Shown one piece after another: positions 12,360-22,969 of a DNA stretch of 64,000 bases. The notes under the pieces were generated by a model. The model did no database searches. It was not told the origin of the DNA and worked only from the letters and a program-made list of their open reading frames with translations. Within the stretch, counting starts at the first letter, position 1. Each line of letters starts with the position of its first letter. The stretch covers positions 22,528,207-22,592,206 of the forward strand of contig JAFMSR010000013.1 in assembly GCA_022818135.1 (NCBI GenBank), written 5' to 3'. Position numbers and translations under genes: made by a program. This DNA comes from Saxidomus purpurata. Its lineage: Eukaryota > Mollusca > Bivalvia > Venerida > Veneridae.

Positions 12360-15300
12360 GTACCAAATCTTGGCTGATTAATAGAAAAAAAGACTGAAAT
12401 AGATTGACATGTCGTCACCATAGTGCAAAAACTCAATAAATGCAACTGTTTTTAATTGAAATACATGTAAGCTGAAAGGGAGAAAATGTACTTAAATATG
12501 TTTTGTGAAGAAAAAGACCTGCGAATAATGGAGAATACACATTTTGCTCCGTAATGGTTGGTTAAAGTGGTTAGCTAAGAAAGGCTGGTTTCGGTATAAT
12601 ATGATTACCTGTCTGAGTAGTAGGCTTCATACAGAAAACAAAACAAGCCTCAGAGTTTTACCAAGTTGTTTTTTTTTCGTGCAAGTATGTTTACTAAAGA
12701 TAACCAAAGATTTTAGCAACTATTGCCTGCTTTGAACTTCCCTACCTTCATTTATATTGCTAATTTTATTAACAAGTACCTTTGTCATGCATGGTATCCG
12801 TATATCTATGCGAGGCGAGAAGCAGTCATATGCATGTCTTAAACATACCAGTTCATGATTTCCTTGTCACCTGTCATAACACGCACAGTTTGTTATCGTT
12901 GCTAAAGATGATGCCGTTTAATACATTACAGATGGTATCGTACCGCGAGATTCTGCATACATAGAATATGAAGAAATAAAAATCCCTGCCATACTCAGTT
13001 CAACTATGATGGCGTTGGCTGCCCTCGGCATCTGCTTTGCAATTTTGTTTCTTATATTCAATATAATTTACAGGAATAACAGGTAAACATTTAACATTTG
13101 AACAAAGATTGAGCTCGATTCTAGTAAAATATATCTTTTAACATTGTAGATATAAACTATTTTTCGTTTGCTATGTACATTTATTATGATCAATACCACG
13201 AGAAGTGGTCAATGCATTCCAACGCTTTTGCAAGGAAATATACAGTATAATAATACTTGATGATGATCATTTTTATAAGTTTAAAAGTAAGATGTAGTTT
13301 AATAGTTGAACCGACATGTACTTAAAAGTAAATAAAACTTATAATAAAAATGCTTTTGAGAATAATCAATAGCAAACCGTGTTTTATTTCAGTTACGTGA
13401 AAATGTCATCATCGAACATTAATAACATTCTTCTTGTTGGATGTATTTTATGTTATTCTACCGTCTTTTTTAACACCATGGCAACGAGCGATACTGTGTG
13501 TAAGGTAAAATGATATTTTTGCTCTCTAGGGCGTTGACTTGCATTCTACAAATACCTTGGTGATATCAAATACTATTAGAACCAATATGTAACGCTTGTA
13601 TCGAGACAGTCGGTAATTACACTATTTCGTGATATTCAGTCAATGCCATTCGTTACAGGAAAATGTTGAATAAGTAAATGTCATCTTTGGTGTGCATTAA
13701 TTTAAAAATTGTACTCGTTTTTAAACCTCAATATTTTGTAGTAGTTTACCAGATATGAAAGTTAATATTTTGTTAACTAGATAATTGTACAGTACTTGCC
13801 GTTTTTTTTCAAAACTGTTTAGAAAAAAATATTAAAAGCATAAATGATCATAACGTAACAATGTCGTTGAGTAGTATTGCGTTCGCAAGTCGAATAACGG
13901 TACATTTAATTGAACAATCCTAATTTCAATAGAAAATATGGATAAGACATTTACATTTTGTAATGTCCTTTAATTGTTTTGAATTTAAGTATTTTGCTAC
14001 TTCAGAAATATTTCCCATACTTTGATAATTACTGCGTAAAGATTTCTATATTTAATATATTGCCATTTGCAATGCAATCTGTCGATTTTCACATAATTTA
14101 GTTGATGGTGTATGATCTTTGAAGAAGATGTCGAACATTGACATTTGACATATAAACGAGCTTGTGTTAACCCATTGAAATTAGAGTACAGACACTTGAC
14201 ACGATTTGGCAAAGGTATACACGCAAACAAACATTTAAAGCAGACGATAAACAAATACATGACTTTAACATAGACCTTGCTAAATTTTCAAAATTGACTT
14301 GTGCAACATTATATTTGGATGATAACAAGTTGTTTTTCGATGGGTGCCTACTCAAAAGTGCTGTTTTTACGCTCTGCTGCTGCATAATAATCATGAATCA
14401 AGATTATCTTATGATTGAATCAATAATAAGTACTAGTATAACTTTTTTTAATTTATTTAGGCCAGGGTATTTAGCTTTGCGCTAGGATTTACAGTGACTT
14501 TCGGTGCGTTATTTACGAAGACATGGCGGGTATATCGCATATTCACAAACAGAAAAGTGATTCGAATTGTAAGCTCAATTTCGTGTATTTTACCTAAGAA
14601 GAAGAAGAAGTATAAAATAACATCATTTACTAGTTTGCTGATGTACACTGAAATGTGATAAACTCTAAATGCTTTAAAGCGTACAGACATCCGTTTCAAA
14701 GTTGAAAACACGCTAACCTTAATGTAGAAGGGATCGATCGTATCTAAGAGGGAATCATGCGATTGAGTGGCTTTAATCAAGCATGAAGAATTTTCTCTAT
14801 TAAGTTTTTGTCTCATTTTAATAACTACCAAATAAAGTTTAATTTTGTTTGGTGTCATGATTTCTTTTAACGTTTTTAATTGTGTGCTACTGTACTGGGT
14901 TTGTCACATAAGTTTTCTGTTTAGTCTGTGTGATTGAACTATGAAATATTCCAGTTGGCCGCTCATTTACTGCTAGGTCATCTTATGTTTTCGTTCGTTC
15001 TTGGTTTTTCACTGAATGGAGACGGTTTTTGAATTTGGTTTCACAGAAAATCAGAGATCGTCAACTGCTCGCAATTACATTTGGCCTCGTTGCTCTTGTG
15101 TTGGTAGTACTGATTACTTGGCAATTCGTTGGACCTCATAAAAAAGAAATAAAAGTTCTTACTAAGGAGGTATGAAAAACGTTCTTTTTGAAAGAGTGAA
15201 GCTTTAACTCTAAAAACAAAAGGAATGTTGCATTTCATTTTTTATCTTGAAGAGCTTGTAAACATGGAACACTTGTGTTTTCACCGTTTGAACTTGATAT

Positions 15301-17468
15301 ATGAGAGAGTTTAAAGTTTCATTAAATGTTGAATTACCTTAAATTCCAAAATATACTCAAAGTTTGTACATATACTGAGTAGAGATAATTTGAAATATCT
15401 GTATTAACTATTATAACCAAATAAGGAAAATAAAAACGTTCTCCTGTAAAACAAATGAAAATACCCGCTTAAACAATTTCAGATGTATACCACAACGGAC
15501 AACATAGAGGTTCTGCCATTCGTCAGTGTTTGTAAGTCCGAATATTCCGTGTACTTCGGATGGACCTTGTATATCATCGAAGGCGCTCTTTTAACTTTTG
15601 GTGCTTTTCTTGCAATGGAAACAAGAACGGTATGGACATTCCTTATACAAAATGCCCATCTAAAATATGCATAACAGAAACAGAAAACTATATCAAATAT
15701 ATATGTTTGACTGTAGTTATCTTGATTCATCTGGTACAGTTAGCTTTTGATTAGTGATGTTTTCTACGTTATGCTAAAACGAGATTCAAAATGATTAAAA
15801 TTAATTCCTGACTTTGTAACTACAAGGTTTCGCTTCTTTTATCAGTGCGTACATTCGGAGTTAGACCAGTTTATGGTATATAAGGTCATAAATGTTTCTC
15901 CGACGATTTTTAAATTAACTGGGCTAAAGTCAAATGAAAGCAAGTCTATGAAACGTGATGAATTATTGTCTTTATAGAAATATAAGAAACTTTGCTAGTT
16001 GAAAATATCATAGGTATGAATGCTTCTTCTTTAAGGTGAGAATCCAAGCGCTAAACGACTCCTACCAAATTGGGCTTTGCCTGTACAACGTCGTCGTCCT
16101 CAGTGCCGTCGGTCTGACCCTGACATTGCTGCTAAAGGACCAAGAGATAATCATCTACGGGATAATTTCCGGATGTCTCATTGTGGGTACCACAGTCACA
16201 CAGATCGTCATATTTGTGCCCAAGGTAAATACAAATATAGTATACCTTTAATGCTTTTCAAACACGGGCTCCATATTTATGCTTAAGGTAAATACAAATA
16301 TACCTTTAATGCTTCTCACACTTATTTTCATTTTTGTACCTCAGGTAAGAACATAGACACCTTCACTGTTTCCCACATTTTTTTTATATTTGTTCCTAAG
16401 GTAAGCGCATGGACACCTTCACTAATACTCGCTGTCATATTTACCCTTTAAGGATATACAATACACCTTCAACGTTTAATCACACGAGTCGGTATATTCG
16501 TACCAAAGGTAAACAGTATTTACACAACCAATCTTTTATCACAAAGGTAGTCAGACGTTCACGATTTTATAAATTTTTACTAAAAGACTCTCAAAAGATC
16601 AACTTTAACACTTAAACTAAGACGTTCGTATCTTCTTTCATTTGAATTTTTTTTTCCAAGTTTCACATGTCTGTTCTAAAAGATCACTTTTATCTTGTAT
16701 ACAGAAACATACAGCCTGCCCTCACAGCTTAACATTTAAGGATGCTGATTTGAACTCACAGTTTGAGGGTAATGGGTTCTAGCATTACTACCAACCAGGC
16801 TTCTTGTGTGAGAAAGTTGGCAAATTCTTCAGGAGGATATGTGACTGATCTTTCACAAAATGATGGTTAGATAAACCTGCAATAACTAAAGCACTGTTAA
16901 AAAGGGTGCAAACAATGTATAGAACAAAAAACACACAATCATATTTGCTGCGAGATAAAATCGTATCAGTAGAATTTAGTCTGTTAAATTTGTGATAAAG
17001 TGATACAGGAATGAAGATTTGATATTTCAATAAGCGATATTTAATACTGCCAATGTGTTTCAGATTCAGGCCGTGTGGCATAAAGTTGAAGGGCGTGATA
17101 TCTCGACGATGGATCAAACTAGAACTAAAGCGTTTACGTTACAAAGTTCTGGAAATAATTCAAATAATGATCGGAACCAATCTGAAACTTACTTAAAGCG
17201 TCCAGAAACCTGGAGTGATCCAGCTAAAACTAAGCGTTCAAATGACGTTGACACTGTACCACCGAGTCAATGTTCAGAAATCATTCATAGGCGTTTGTCA
17301 GTGAAGTCATCAAGTTTAAATAAGAAGAACAGTGACCATTCTATGGACAACGGGATGGATTCATCAAGTCCAAAAGAAACTAACTGTATTACGGTATCCC
17401 AGTGTCCATCAACACTCATTTTGTTGCCTTTCCAAGAAACACATGAGGCTGGGACATCTTTCCAATGA
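3639..17468 (+). CDS. GABA-B receptor-like class C GPCR, gene A (16 exons)
   Basis: Encodes an 839-residue receptor. Exons: 3639-3854, 5206-5343, 6962-7132, 7703-7804, 8334-8399, 8795-8990, 10879-11025, 11857-12018, 12273-12359, 12932-13082, 13393-13504, 14461-14568, 15047-15169, 15483-15629, 16036-16224, 17064-17468. All introns are GT-AG, and phases match from exon to exon. Seen: a signal peptide (1-17), a Venus-flytrap fold (about 22-430), seven membrane segments (about 447-702) and a 134-residue tail. Family knowledge: GABA-B receptors are obligate heterodimers coupled to Gi/o. Their hallmarks present here are the GESWSGGDSC ectodomain start, KMSS..NN, TKTWRVYRIF, METRT..ALNDS and IVIFVPK. 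Resemblance in the TM region seems closest to subunit 2. Inference: a lineage-specific GABA-B-like paralogue whose ligand is uncertain. The start is the first ATG before the signal peptide; an in-frame GTG at 3630 lies on the splice junction and is not used. Confidence 0.93.
4095..4194 (+). mobile_element. Degenerate tRNA-derived SINE fragment, family 2
   Basis: GTCGCGCAGTTGTAGGGAGTTCGC followed by a B-box-like GTTAGATCCC and GTAGTGGTAATGTCCTTAGACAAGA parallels the better copy at 30356-30558 (CAAGTAGTGG..GTGTCCATAGGCAAGACAC). It lies in gene A intron 1 and its 3' end runs into a CT microsatellite. No target duplication was found. Confidence 0.55.
4195..4244. repeat. (TC)n microsatellite, 25 units
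   Basis: A pure TC dinucleotide run at the 3' end of a SINE fragment in gene A intron 1. The minus-strand frame across it (Arg-Glu repeats) is an artefact. Confidence 0.97.
6486..6861. mobile_element. TA-flanked MITE in gene A intron 2
   Basis: The left end GAGGATAATTGATGATTTCC pairs with the right end GAAACCAACAATTATCCTC, followed by TA. The interior has ATGTTGGTTTTGATTGTAATATCACG and GCGCCACCCGTGAAA, shared with copies at 27456-27799 and 35975-36433. It sits at the same intron position as the 27.4 kb copy, so that insertion predates the duplication. No transposase frame is present. Confidence 0.7.
7869..8049. repeat. About 20-bp minisatellite in gene A intron 4
   Basis: About nine degenerate copies of CACACGAAACAAAATATTTG-type sequence begin 60 bases after exon 4. 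The orthologous array in gene B is at 29040-29345. No coding content is seen; the minus-strand frame here is a by-product of the repeat. Confidence 0.85.
12932..16224 (+). CDS. Gene A exons 10-15: seven-transmembrane domain
   Basis: Residues about 429-705. TM1 is in exon 10 (about 447-473), TM2 in exon 11 (488-508), TM3 in exon 12 (517-537), TM4 in exon 13 (558-579), TM5 in exon 14 (616-638), and TM6 (654-674) and TM7 (680-702) in exon 15. Cys in SDTVCK before TM3 and Cys in VSVCKSEYS before TM5 fit the conserved TM3-ECL2 disulfide of class C receptors. TKTWRVYRIF after TM3 and ALNDSYQIGLCLYNV entering TM6 are close to known GABA-B sequence. The loops are short, as in the family. Confidence 0.92.
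16211..16525 (+). repeat. Tandem copies of the exon 15 donor junction
   Basis: After the true donor (CCCAAG|GTAAAT at 16224/16225) come further copies of the exon-end plus donor: CTTAAGGTAAAT, CCTCAGGTAAGA, CCTAAGGTAAGC and ACCAAAGGTAAAC, spaced roughly 55-70 bases apart with shared CCTTCA/CTTTAATGCTT filler. Some copies still encode the exon end IFVPK (ATATTTGTTCCTAAG near 16388). The array is also present after exon 15 of gene B, so it predates the duplication. Confidence 0.75.
17064..17468 (+). CDS. Gene A exon 16: cytoplasmic tail
   Basis: Residues 706-839, beginning IQAVWHK and ending in TGA at 17466-17468. The tail is rich in Ser, Thr, Asn and Lys and looks disordered. I see neither the leucine heptads of the GABA-B coiled coil nor an RSRR-type retention signal. 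It contains RRLS (Ser784), a PKA consensus, in a stretch that is almost unchanged in gene B (PPSQCSEII.RRLSVKSSS), while the sequence after KKNSD differs by substitutions and a small in-frame indel. Confidence 0.88.
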   Translation: MQAVWHKVEGRDISTMDQTRTKAFTLQSSGNNSNNDRNQSETYLKRPETWSDPAKTKRSNDVDTVPPSQCSEIIHRRLSVKSSSLNKKNSDHSMDNGMDSSSPKETNCITVSQCPSTLILLPFQETHEAGTSFQ

Positions 17469-18907
17469 CTCAAGAGTATTCTACATTTTCATGGTCCAAG
17501 CAGAATGAGTACCTCAAACAACCTACATTAAAACTTGTCTAAGATCCGCATTTATGGTATCGGATGTCAAAAGATCTTTTTACGCACAATATGTATTCTC
17601 CATCACTGAAGTTTTCTTTGTATTTTGTAAATTAATCAAATACATTTGAAAAGTTCTAATAAGTTAAGATTTAGCGTGGCATATTGTATGGGTTGATTCG
17701 AATGGAGAGTTACCCTGTAGGTTCGGGTCTGACAGCTAAGAACACCCTGACCTAATTTATCGCTTACATTAGCATACATTAACTTTTGCGGCTGGCCAAA
17801 CAAAACAGATTTTTAACTATTATTTCTTTAGCTAGAGATGTTACCCATGATCGTAGGAACACGTCTTACTGGTCACAGGTAATCAATATAAATGGACTTT
17901 CGTGGCATGAGTACAATACAACTGCCTTGCACAAGCAGGAATTTTAGTAAAATCGTCTATGTGTGACTAAACTATTAATAAAGTATTGCATGGTATATAC
18001 ATGTATGCTCTCAAATTTACACCTTAGTTTCATAAATGATTTTAGACACTGCGATGCATTAGACCAGTGTATAATGTGTACATGTACTAGAACATTGATA
18101 TGGTATTGATTGCAGCTTTTTGTAAATGTCAGAATTGGATCCCAAGTCAAACAAACAGTAATCAGTTTTTAAACAGAATAAATCCATTGCTTTTTTAAAC
18201 ACTTTATAGTGATTTGCATTAAATAAACGTTTAAAGGCAATAGTTTACAATGTCAATTCTATATCACAAAAGACAGGCCGGCTGTTTCTGCTCGACAAGT
18301 AACGGTATTATATTAGTTTAAAGCATGCCCCTGTTACTCAAAGAGTGGTGGAAGGGCATAAAGTGGTGCCCCTGTCCGACCGTTCGACCGTCCATTTGTG
18401 CGTACTCCTGCGCAAATTTTCGATTCCGATCAGTTTCATGGATTTCAATTATATTTGCTAAGGATTTACATATATGGATAAAGCACAGGTCAATTTGAAT
18501 TGTTTGTTTCATTTCACTTATTTTTTAATAGTTTATTTGGTAGTTGGAGCCCCTTTCCAATTTAGTCAACGGCTATCAGCTAGCAGTTAGGTCATGGGTC
18601 GTAAATGACAACAAAGAGAATTAAATCAGATGTTGTTGTTAAGTGTATTCCCTAAAACTGAGAAAGACTGTACATATGTGTATATGTCCACAGAAATGTG
18701 AAATATAGTATCAGTACAAAAATATGGCGTTCGTTTATAATATAAAACTATGACGTTTGTGATAAATGCTTGTTATTGGTTAGTTTGACTTATGTGATTG
18801 GTCAGTCACGCGTTTAAGATCAGAAGTACGTGTACTCTACTGCTCTTTCAATTACAGTATAAACTGCTGTACTGCATCTTCTACGCTACTATAATAATAC
18901 AAAGGTA
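17469..18907 (+). other. 3' flank and probable 3' UTR of gene A
   Basis: No coding sequence is recognised. The stretch is collinear with 39657-41300 downstream of gene B (for example GCATGCCCCTGT near 18325 and 40597). A polyadenylation hexamer conserved between the two copies is listed separately. The boundary between 3' UTR and intergenic DNA cannot be set. Confidence 0.5.
18177..18182 (+). promoter_or_regulatory. Candidate polyadenylation signal AATAAA, gene A
   Basis: AATAAA about 710 bases after the stop, in a segment (CAGAATAAATC) that is also conserved 800 bases after the gene B stop. Another AATAAA follows near 18225. The motif is common in AT-rich DNA, so support is only the conservation. 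Confidence 0.35.
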
Positions 18908-21029
18908 CAGTAGACTCCCTAAATTCCGAACCCCAAAAATTCCGTTCACCTAAAAAATCCGGCCGTTTTTTCTCCGCCCTTTTATCCATTGATACTAATT
19001 TTAATATTTCCCAAAAAATCCGGTCCCCCATTTTCTGAATTCCGGCCGATAGTTTTGGTCCAATTATGATATTGTGTATTAAAATGGCTCTCAATAATCC
19101 GGTCGCGGTCTGATGTGCCGAAAGCGTGAAAACGATTTGTGGCGATTATCTAATTTATCTGTCAAAAAGAATCAGTGCGAATTATTTGTAAATTGACCCT
19201 GATACCGAACAATAAAATTTGTCTATCAAACGGGCTGATTATAAGATTTCTACGGAAGCCCAATAGTGCCACTTTGTTTTTCTTTAAATTGATTTTTTCA
19301 ACATAACTAAGTTGAAAATTCAAGATACTAAGTTGAATATTCAAGATACTAAGTTGAAAATTCAACTTACTAAGTTGAAAATTCAAGATACTAAGTTGAA
19401 TATTCAACTTACTAAGTTGAAAATTCAACTTACTTAGTTGAATATTCAAGATACTAAGTTGAATATTCAAGATACTAAGTTGAAAATTCAACTTACTATG
19501 TTGAATATTCAAGATACTAAGTTGAATATTCAACTTACTAAGTTGAATATTCAAGATACTAAGTTGAAAATTCAACTTGCTTAGTTAAATATTCAAGATA
19601 CTTAGTTGAAAATTGAAGATACTAAGTTGAATATTCAAGATACTAAGTTGAAAATTCAACTTACTAAGTTGAAAATTTAACTTACTAAGTTGAAAATTCA
19701 AGATACTAAGTACTAAAATCAGTAACTTGAATTTTCAACTCAGTAAGTTGAATTTTCAACTTAGTATCTTGAATTTTCAACTTAGTAAGCTGAATTTTCA
19801 ACTTTGTATCTTGAATATTCAACTTAGTATCTTTAATTTTCAACTTAGTATCTTGAATTTTTAACTTAGTAAGTTGAATTTTCAACTTAGTATCTTGAAT
19901 ATTCAACTTAGTAAGTTGAATTTTCAACTTAGTATCTTGAATATTCAACTTAGTATCTTGAATTTTCAACTTAGTAAGTTGAATTTTCAACTAAGTATCT
20001 TGAATTTTCAACTTAGTATCTTGAATTTTCAACTAAGTATCTTGAATATTCAACTTAGTAAGTTGAATTTCAACTTAGTATCTTAAATATTCAACTTAGT
20101 ATCTTAAATATTTAACTTACCAAGTTGAATTTTCAACTTAGTATCTTGAATATTCAACTTAGCAAGTTGAATATTCAACTTAGTATCTTGAATATTCAAC
20201 TTAGTAAGTTGAATTTTCAACTAAGTATCTTTAATATTCAACCTAGTTTCTTGAATTTCCAACTTAGTATCTTGAATATTCAACTTAGTAAGTTGAATAT
20301 TCAACTTAGTATCTTGAATTTTCAACTTACTATCTTGAATTTTCAACTTACTATCTTGAATTTTCAACTTAGTTAGTTGAAAAAATCACTTAAAAAACGA
20401 ACAAAGTGGTATAATTGGGCTTCCGTAGATTTCATCTCAAGATTGTAAGATTTATAAAATCGATCCATATTATAGACATTTCGCTCAGATTTGTTCGAAA
20501 TTTAGCAAAACGATAGACTCTGAGTCTCATTTTATATTTGCGTCGTTGTATTTCATGGATAGTATCATACTGCGCCTAGACAGCGGAATTTTAGTGAGGA
20601 TTTACAAATCACCATGTTGGAATTTATCCAGGAAACGAAAAATTGCTGAACAGAACGAACATAAGTTTTACTGTTAAAATTCGAAGTGTTTTCGTCAGTA
20701 TTTCGAAATTCACGACGTGTTATCATAACGTCGCACCGGATGATGCTGACATTTAATAACAATGTACATGTATTTTAGTTTTTAATTCTGTGAATATTGT
20801 TTTAATGTTTTATGGGCTGTGACATGCATTTTAATATTTTAAGATGTATTTTAATAAAGTCGATAGAGAAGTTATTCATGTTTGCAATGAAAACTGTCGT
20901 GATCATGAAACAGAAGAAAGACCAGAGGTACGAAACTTGCAAAATGTCATCCCCCGCAAATAAGGACACCTCGGAAATCCAGCCGATTTACCCCCGCCGA
21001 AGGCCGGCCGGAATTTTGAGGTTCTGCTG
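18908..21029. mobile_element. pogo-like TA-flanked element specific to unit 1
   Basis: The sequence leaves homology with unit 2 at GGTA and returns after GCTGTA. The left end CAGTAGACTCCCTAAATTCC and the right end (reverse complement of GGAATTTTGAGGTTCTGCTG) form imperfect TIRs, 18 of 23 matching including flanking TA. TIRs starting CAGT at a TA target are typical of pogo/Tigger elements. A second inverted pair lies inside (CTACGGAAGCCCAATAGTG near 19251; the reverse complement near 20410). No transposase is seen, so it is a nonautonomous foldback-type element. The empty site in unit 2 is near 41303-41325. Confidence 0.72.
19305..20385. repeat. Palindromic minisatellite core of the pogo-like element
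   Basis: A 19-21 bp unit (AAGTTGAATATTCAAGATAC type) is repeated head to tail to about 19710. It then runs as its reverse complement (CAACTTAGTATCTTGAAT type) to about 20380. Each unit contains a smaller palindrome, TTGAATATTCAA. The turnaround is near 19703-19725. Together they could form a hairpin with arms of about 400 bp or more. Frames here encode only Asn-Ile-Gln-Leu-Ser repeats and are not genes. Confidence 0.92.
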
Positions 21030-21219
21030 TAGTTTACATTCCATTATTGAAACAGGAGTCAAATAACAAACAAGTAACGGTGTTATACGATATATATATA
21101 TCTACTTTATCATATTAAATTTATACAGCTATGCCATATTCTCATCTGGTGGAAAATTTGAACATACACTTTAACGCATGACAAATCGTGTGTGTAACAC
21201 AAAGTAATACATGAGTTAT

Positions 21220-21426
21220 CGTTGGTGTAGAGGAGGGGGGCGGTGGTGTAGAGGTTAAGGTGTCGGCCGCTCATCCCGGAGGTTGCGGGTTCGAGCCCTA
21301 CTGGGGTCACGACCGTACGTCCTCATATGACACCAGTACTGGATTTCCAAAAAAGCGGACTCGAGAGTGACCCGATAAGCTACAAGCTTATATTCACAAT
21401 CGAGCTAAAATAAATTAGTATAGACT
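21220..21426 (+). mobile_element. tRNA-derived SINE, family 1, with 15-bp target duplication
   Basis: The head has A-box-like TGGTGTAGAGGTTA and B-box GGTTCGAGCCC, then a tRNA-unrelated body with CACCAGTACTGGATT, GCGGACTCGAGAGTGA and a 3' end AATCGAGCTAAAATAAA. The insertion is flanked by perfect TAATACATGAGTTAT copies (21205-21219 and 21427-21441). Unit 2 has one similar copy of that site (near 41486) and no SINE, so it inserted after the duplication, or unit 2 received an empty copy. It is not a functional tRNA gene: no cloverleaf is supported. Confidence 0.88.
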
Positions 21427-21441
21427 TAATACATGAGTTAT

Positions 21442-22950
21442 TGATTCATTAAACAATACAAATAGAAGTTTCAAAGAAAATGACAACAGTATATTAAAGG
21501 AATATACAATAACGAAGGCATGGAAAGCATAAAGTAGAAAAGCTCATGTAAAGACCATGTGTTTGATCTACATTATAATCAGAAACAACAAAAACACACT
21601 TACAGCGTTCATTTACATAGTAGAAAAGTATTGGATATTGAGGACAGAGAAATTGATCTCAATAACATACTCCTTAATATTTTACGGCTTTATCACCGAA
21701 GAGCTAAAAGCCCTGTCAACGTGCTTAAAGTCACAATTTGCCAAAAACGTAAATGCAATTCTCTATAATACAAAATTAATTAATGCCGGCATGTTCATAG
21801 GCAAACGTATCAAAATTGATAAAGAATGGCCCATAAAAAGGGGTTGTTTATTGGTTATATGTAGACACTACTACCAGCACCGTCGACCCATATATCTACC
21901 ATATCGTTTATCTTACATATTCTGGGTTAATGTAATACAAGTTGGTACATGAAAACGTTTCCCCCATATTTTCGTAAATGAGTTTCATTGTTTCCACTTC
22001 GACCATTATAGGTCGACGATGCTTGGTAACTTGTCTATATGTCACCAATAAGCAAACTGAGTATTATTTGGTCAAATTTTATTTTTGATACGGTTACTTA
22101 CGGGTATGTTATAATACACACATTCAACAAAGGCTAGAAACAGCTTTTGACCGACCATAAAATAATGCGTGTAACATTTGTGCATGCATTTTTTTATTTA
22201 AAGTTAATACACACGGTTTATATTTATGTCTATTGCACTGCCACACAGTGAGTTATATGACATATTTACTTTTCAAGCTTAAAGATGCGATATTAAAAAA
22301 AGAGGTGCCAATACAGACATTAACATATTAAAGCGTCATGATTGGCAAGCAATGTTTTACAGTGTTCTAACGACCAAGAAAATTACGGATACTGACAAAA
22401 ATTGAAAAAAAATCGGGGTGGCCTTTTTGTGAATTTACTAAAAGCATTCAAATCTGTAATTGATACATCTTAGAAATGGCACTTCTCTTTTGACAAAGTC
22501 GAAATTATAAAATATGCTTTATCCAATTATAATTATGATAGAAATAGAATACAATAGAAAATACTTGCTGAAAATGATTATACTAGACCTTTAACAAAGA
22601 CATAAATCAAGAGTAGCTATAAGACTGTATGCCTCACTACCCTAACCGAGGATTGTTATGTTTTGCATTGGTTTTGAAGACAATTACTTCCACAACAATC
22701 ATTATTCAAGACTAAAGGTTCAACTTTGTTTCAACGTTTCTTTTAAAAAAATGGTTATGGTTCATGACATCATTGTAGTTTACTATTTGTTATCCGCTCA
22801 TACACCTATAAGCTCTACAGTCCATGTTATAACAAAATTATTGCAAAACTTGGGGTCTCAAAGTAAAAACTATTATGACTAAAGTTAGTTATGGTATTTG
22901 ACATATGAAGACACAAACAGTACAACTTCTTACTTGTAAAGGTGTGAGTT
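21442..22950. other. Intergenic DNA shared by both units, no gene seen
   Basis: The stretch is homologous to about 41500-42480 in unit 2 (shared GACCATGTGTTTGAT..ACATTATAATCAG near 21553 and 41569). The open frames here (up to 131 codons) are interrupted in the other unit and show no protein family resemblance. Confidence 0.5.
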
Positions 22951-22969
22951 GAAAAGAAAGCTTTAACCA

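Noticed and set aside
14457..14858. 133-codon minus-strand frame
   Set aside because: It overlaps the gene A TM3 exon in antisense, and I recognise no domain in it.
19162..20376. Several 70-137 codon frames of Asn-Ile-Gln-Leu-Ser repeats
   Set aside because: They follow directly from the palindromic minisatellite on both strands; no start context or complexity supports a protein.
21240..21310. Possible functional tRNA gene from A-box and B-box
   Set aside because: It is the head of a SINE with a tRNA-unrelated body and target duplication; no cloverleaf is supported.
21557..21952. 131-codon plus-strand frame
   Set aside because: The homologous stretch in unit 2 (from 41575) does not keep the frame and no family is recognised.
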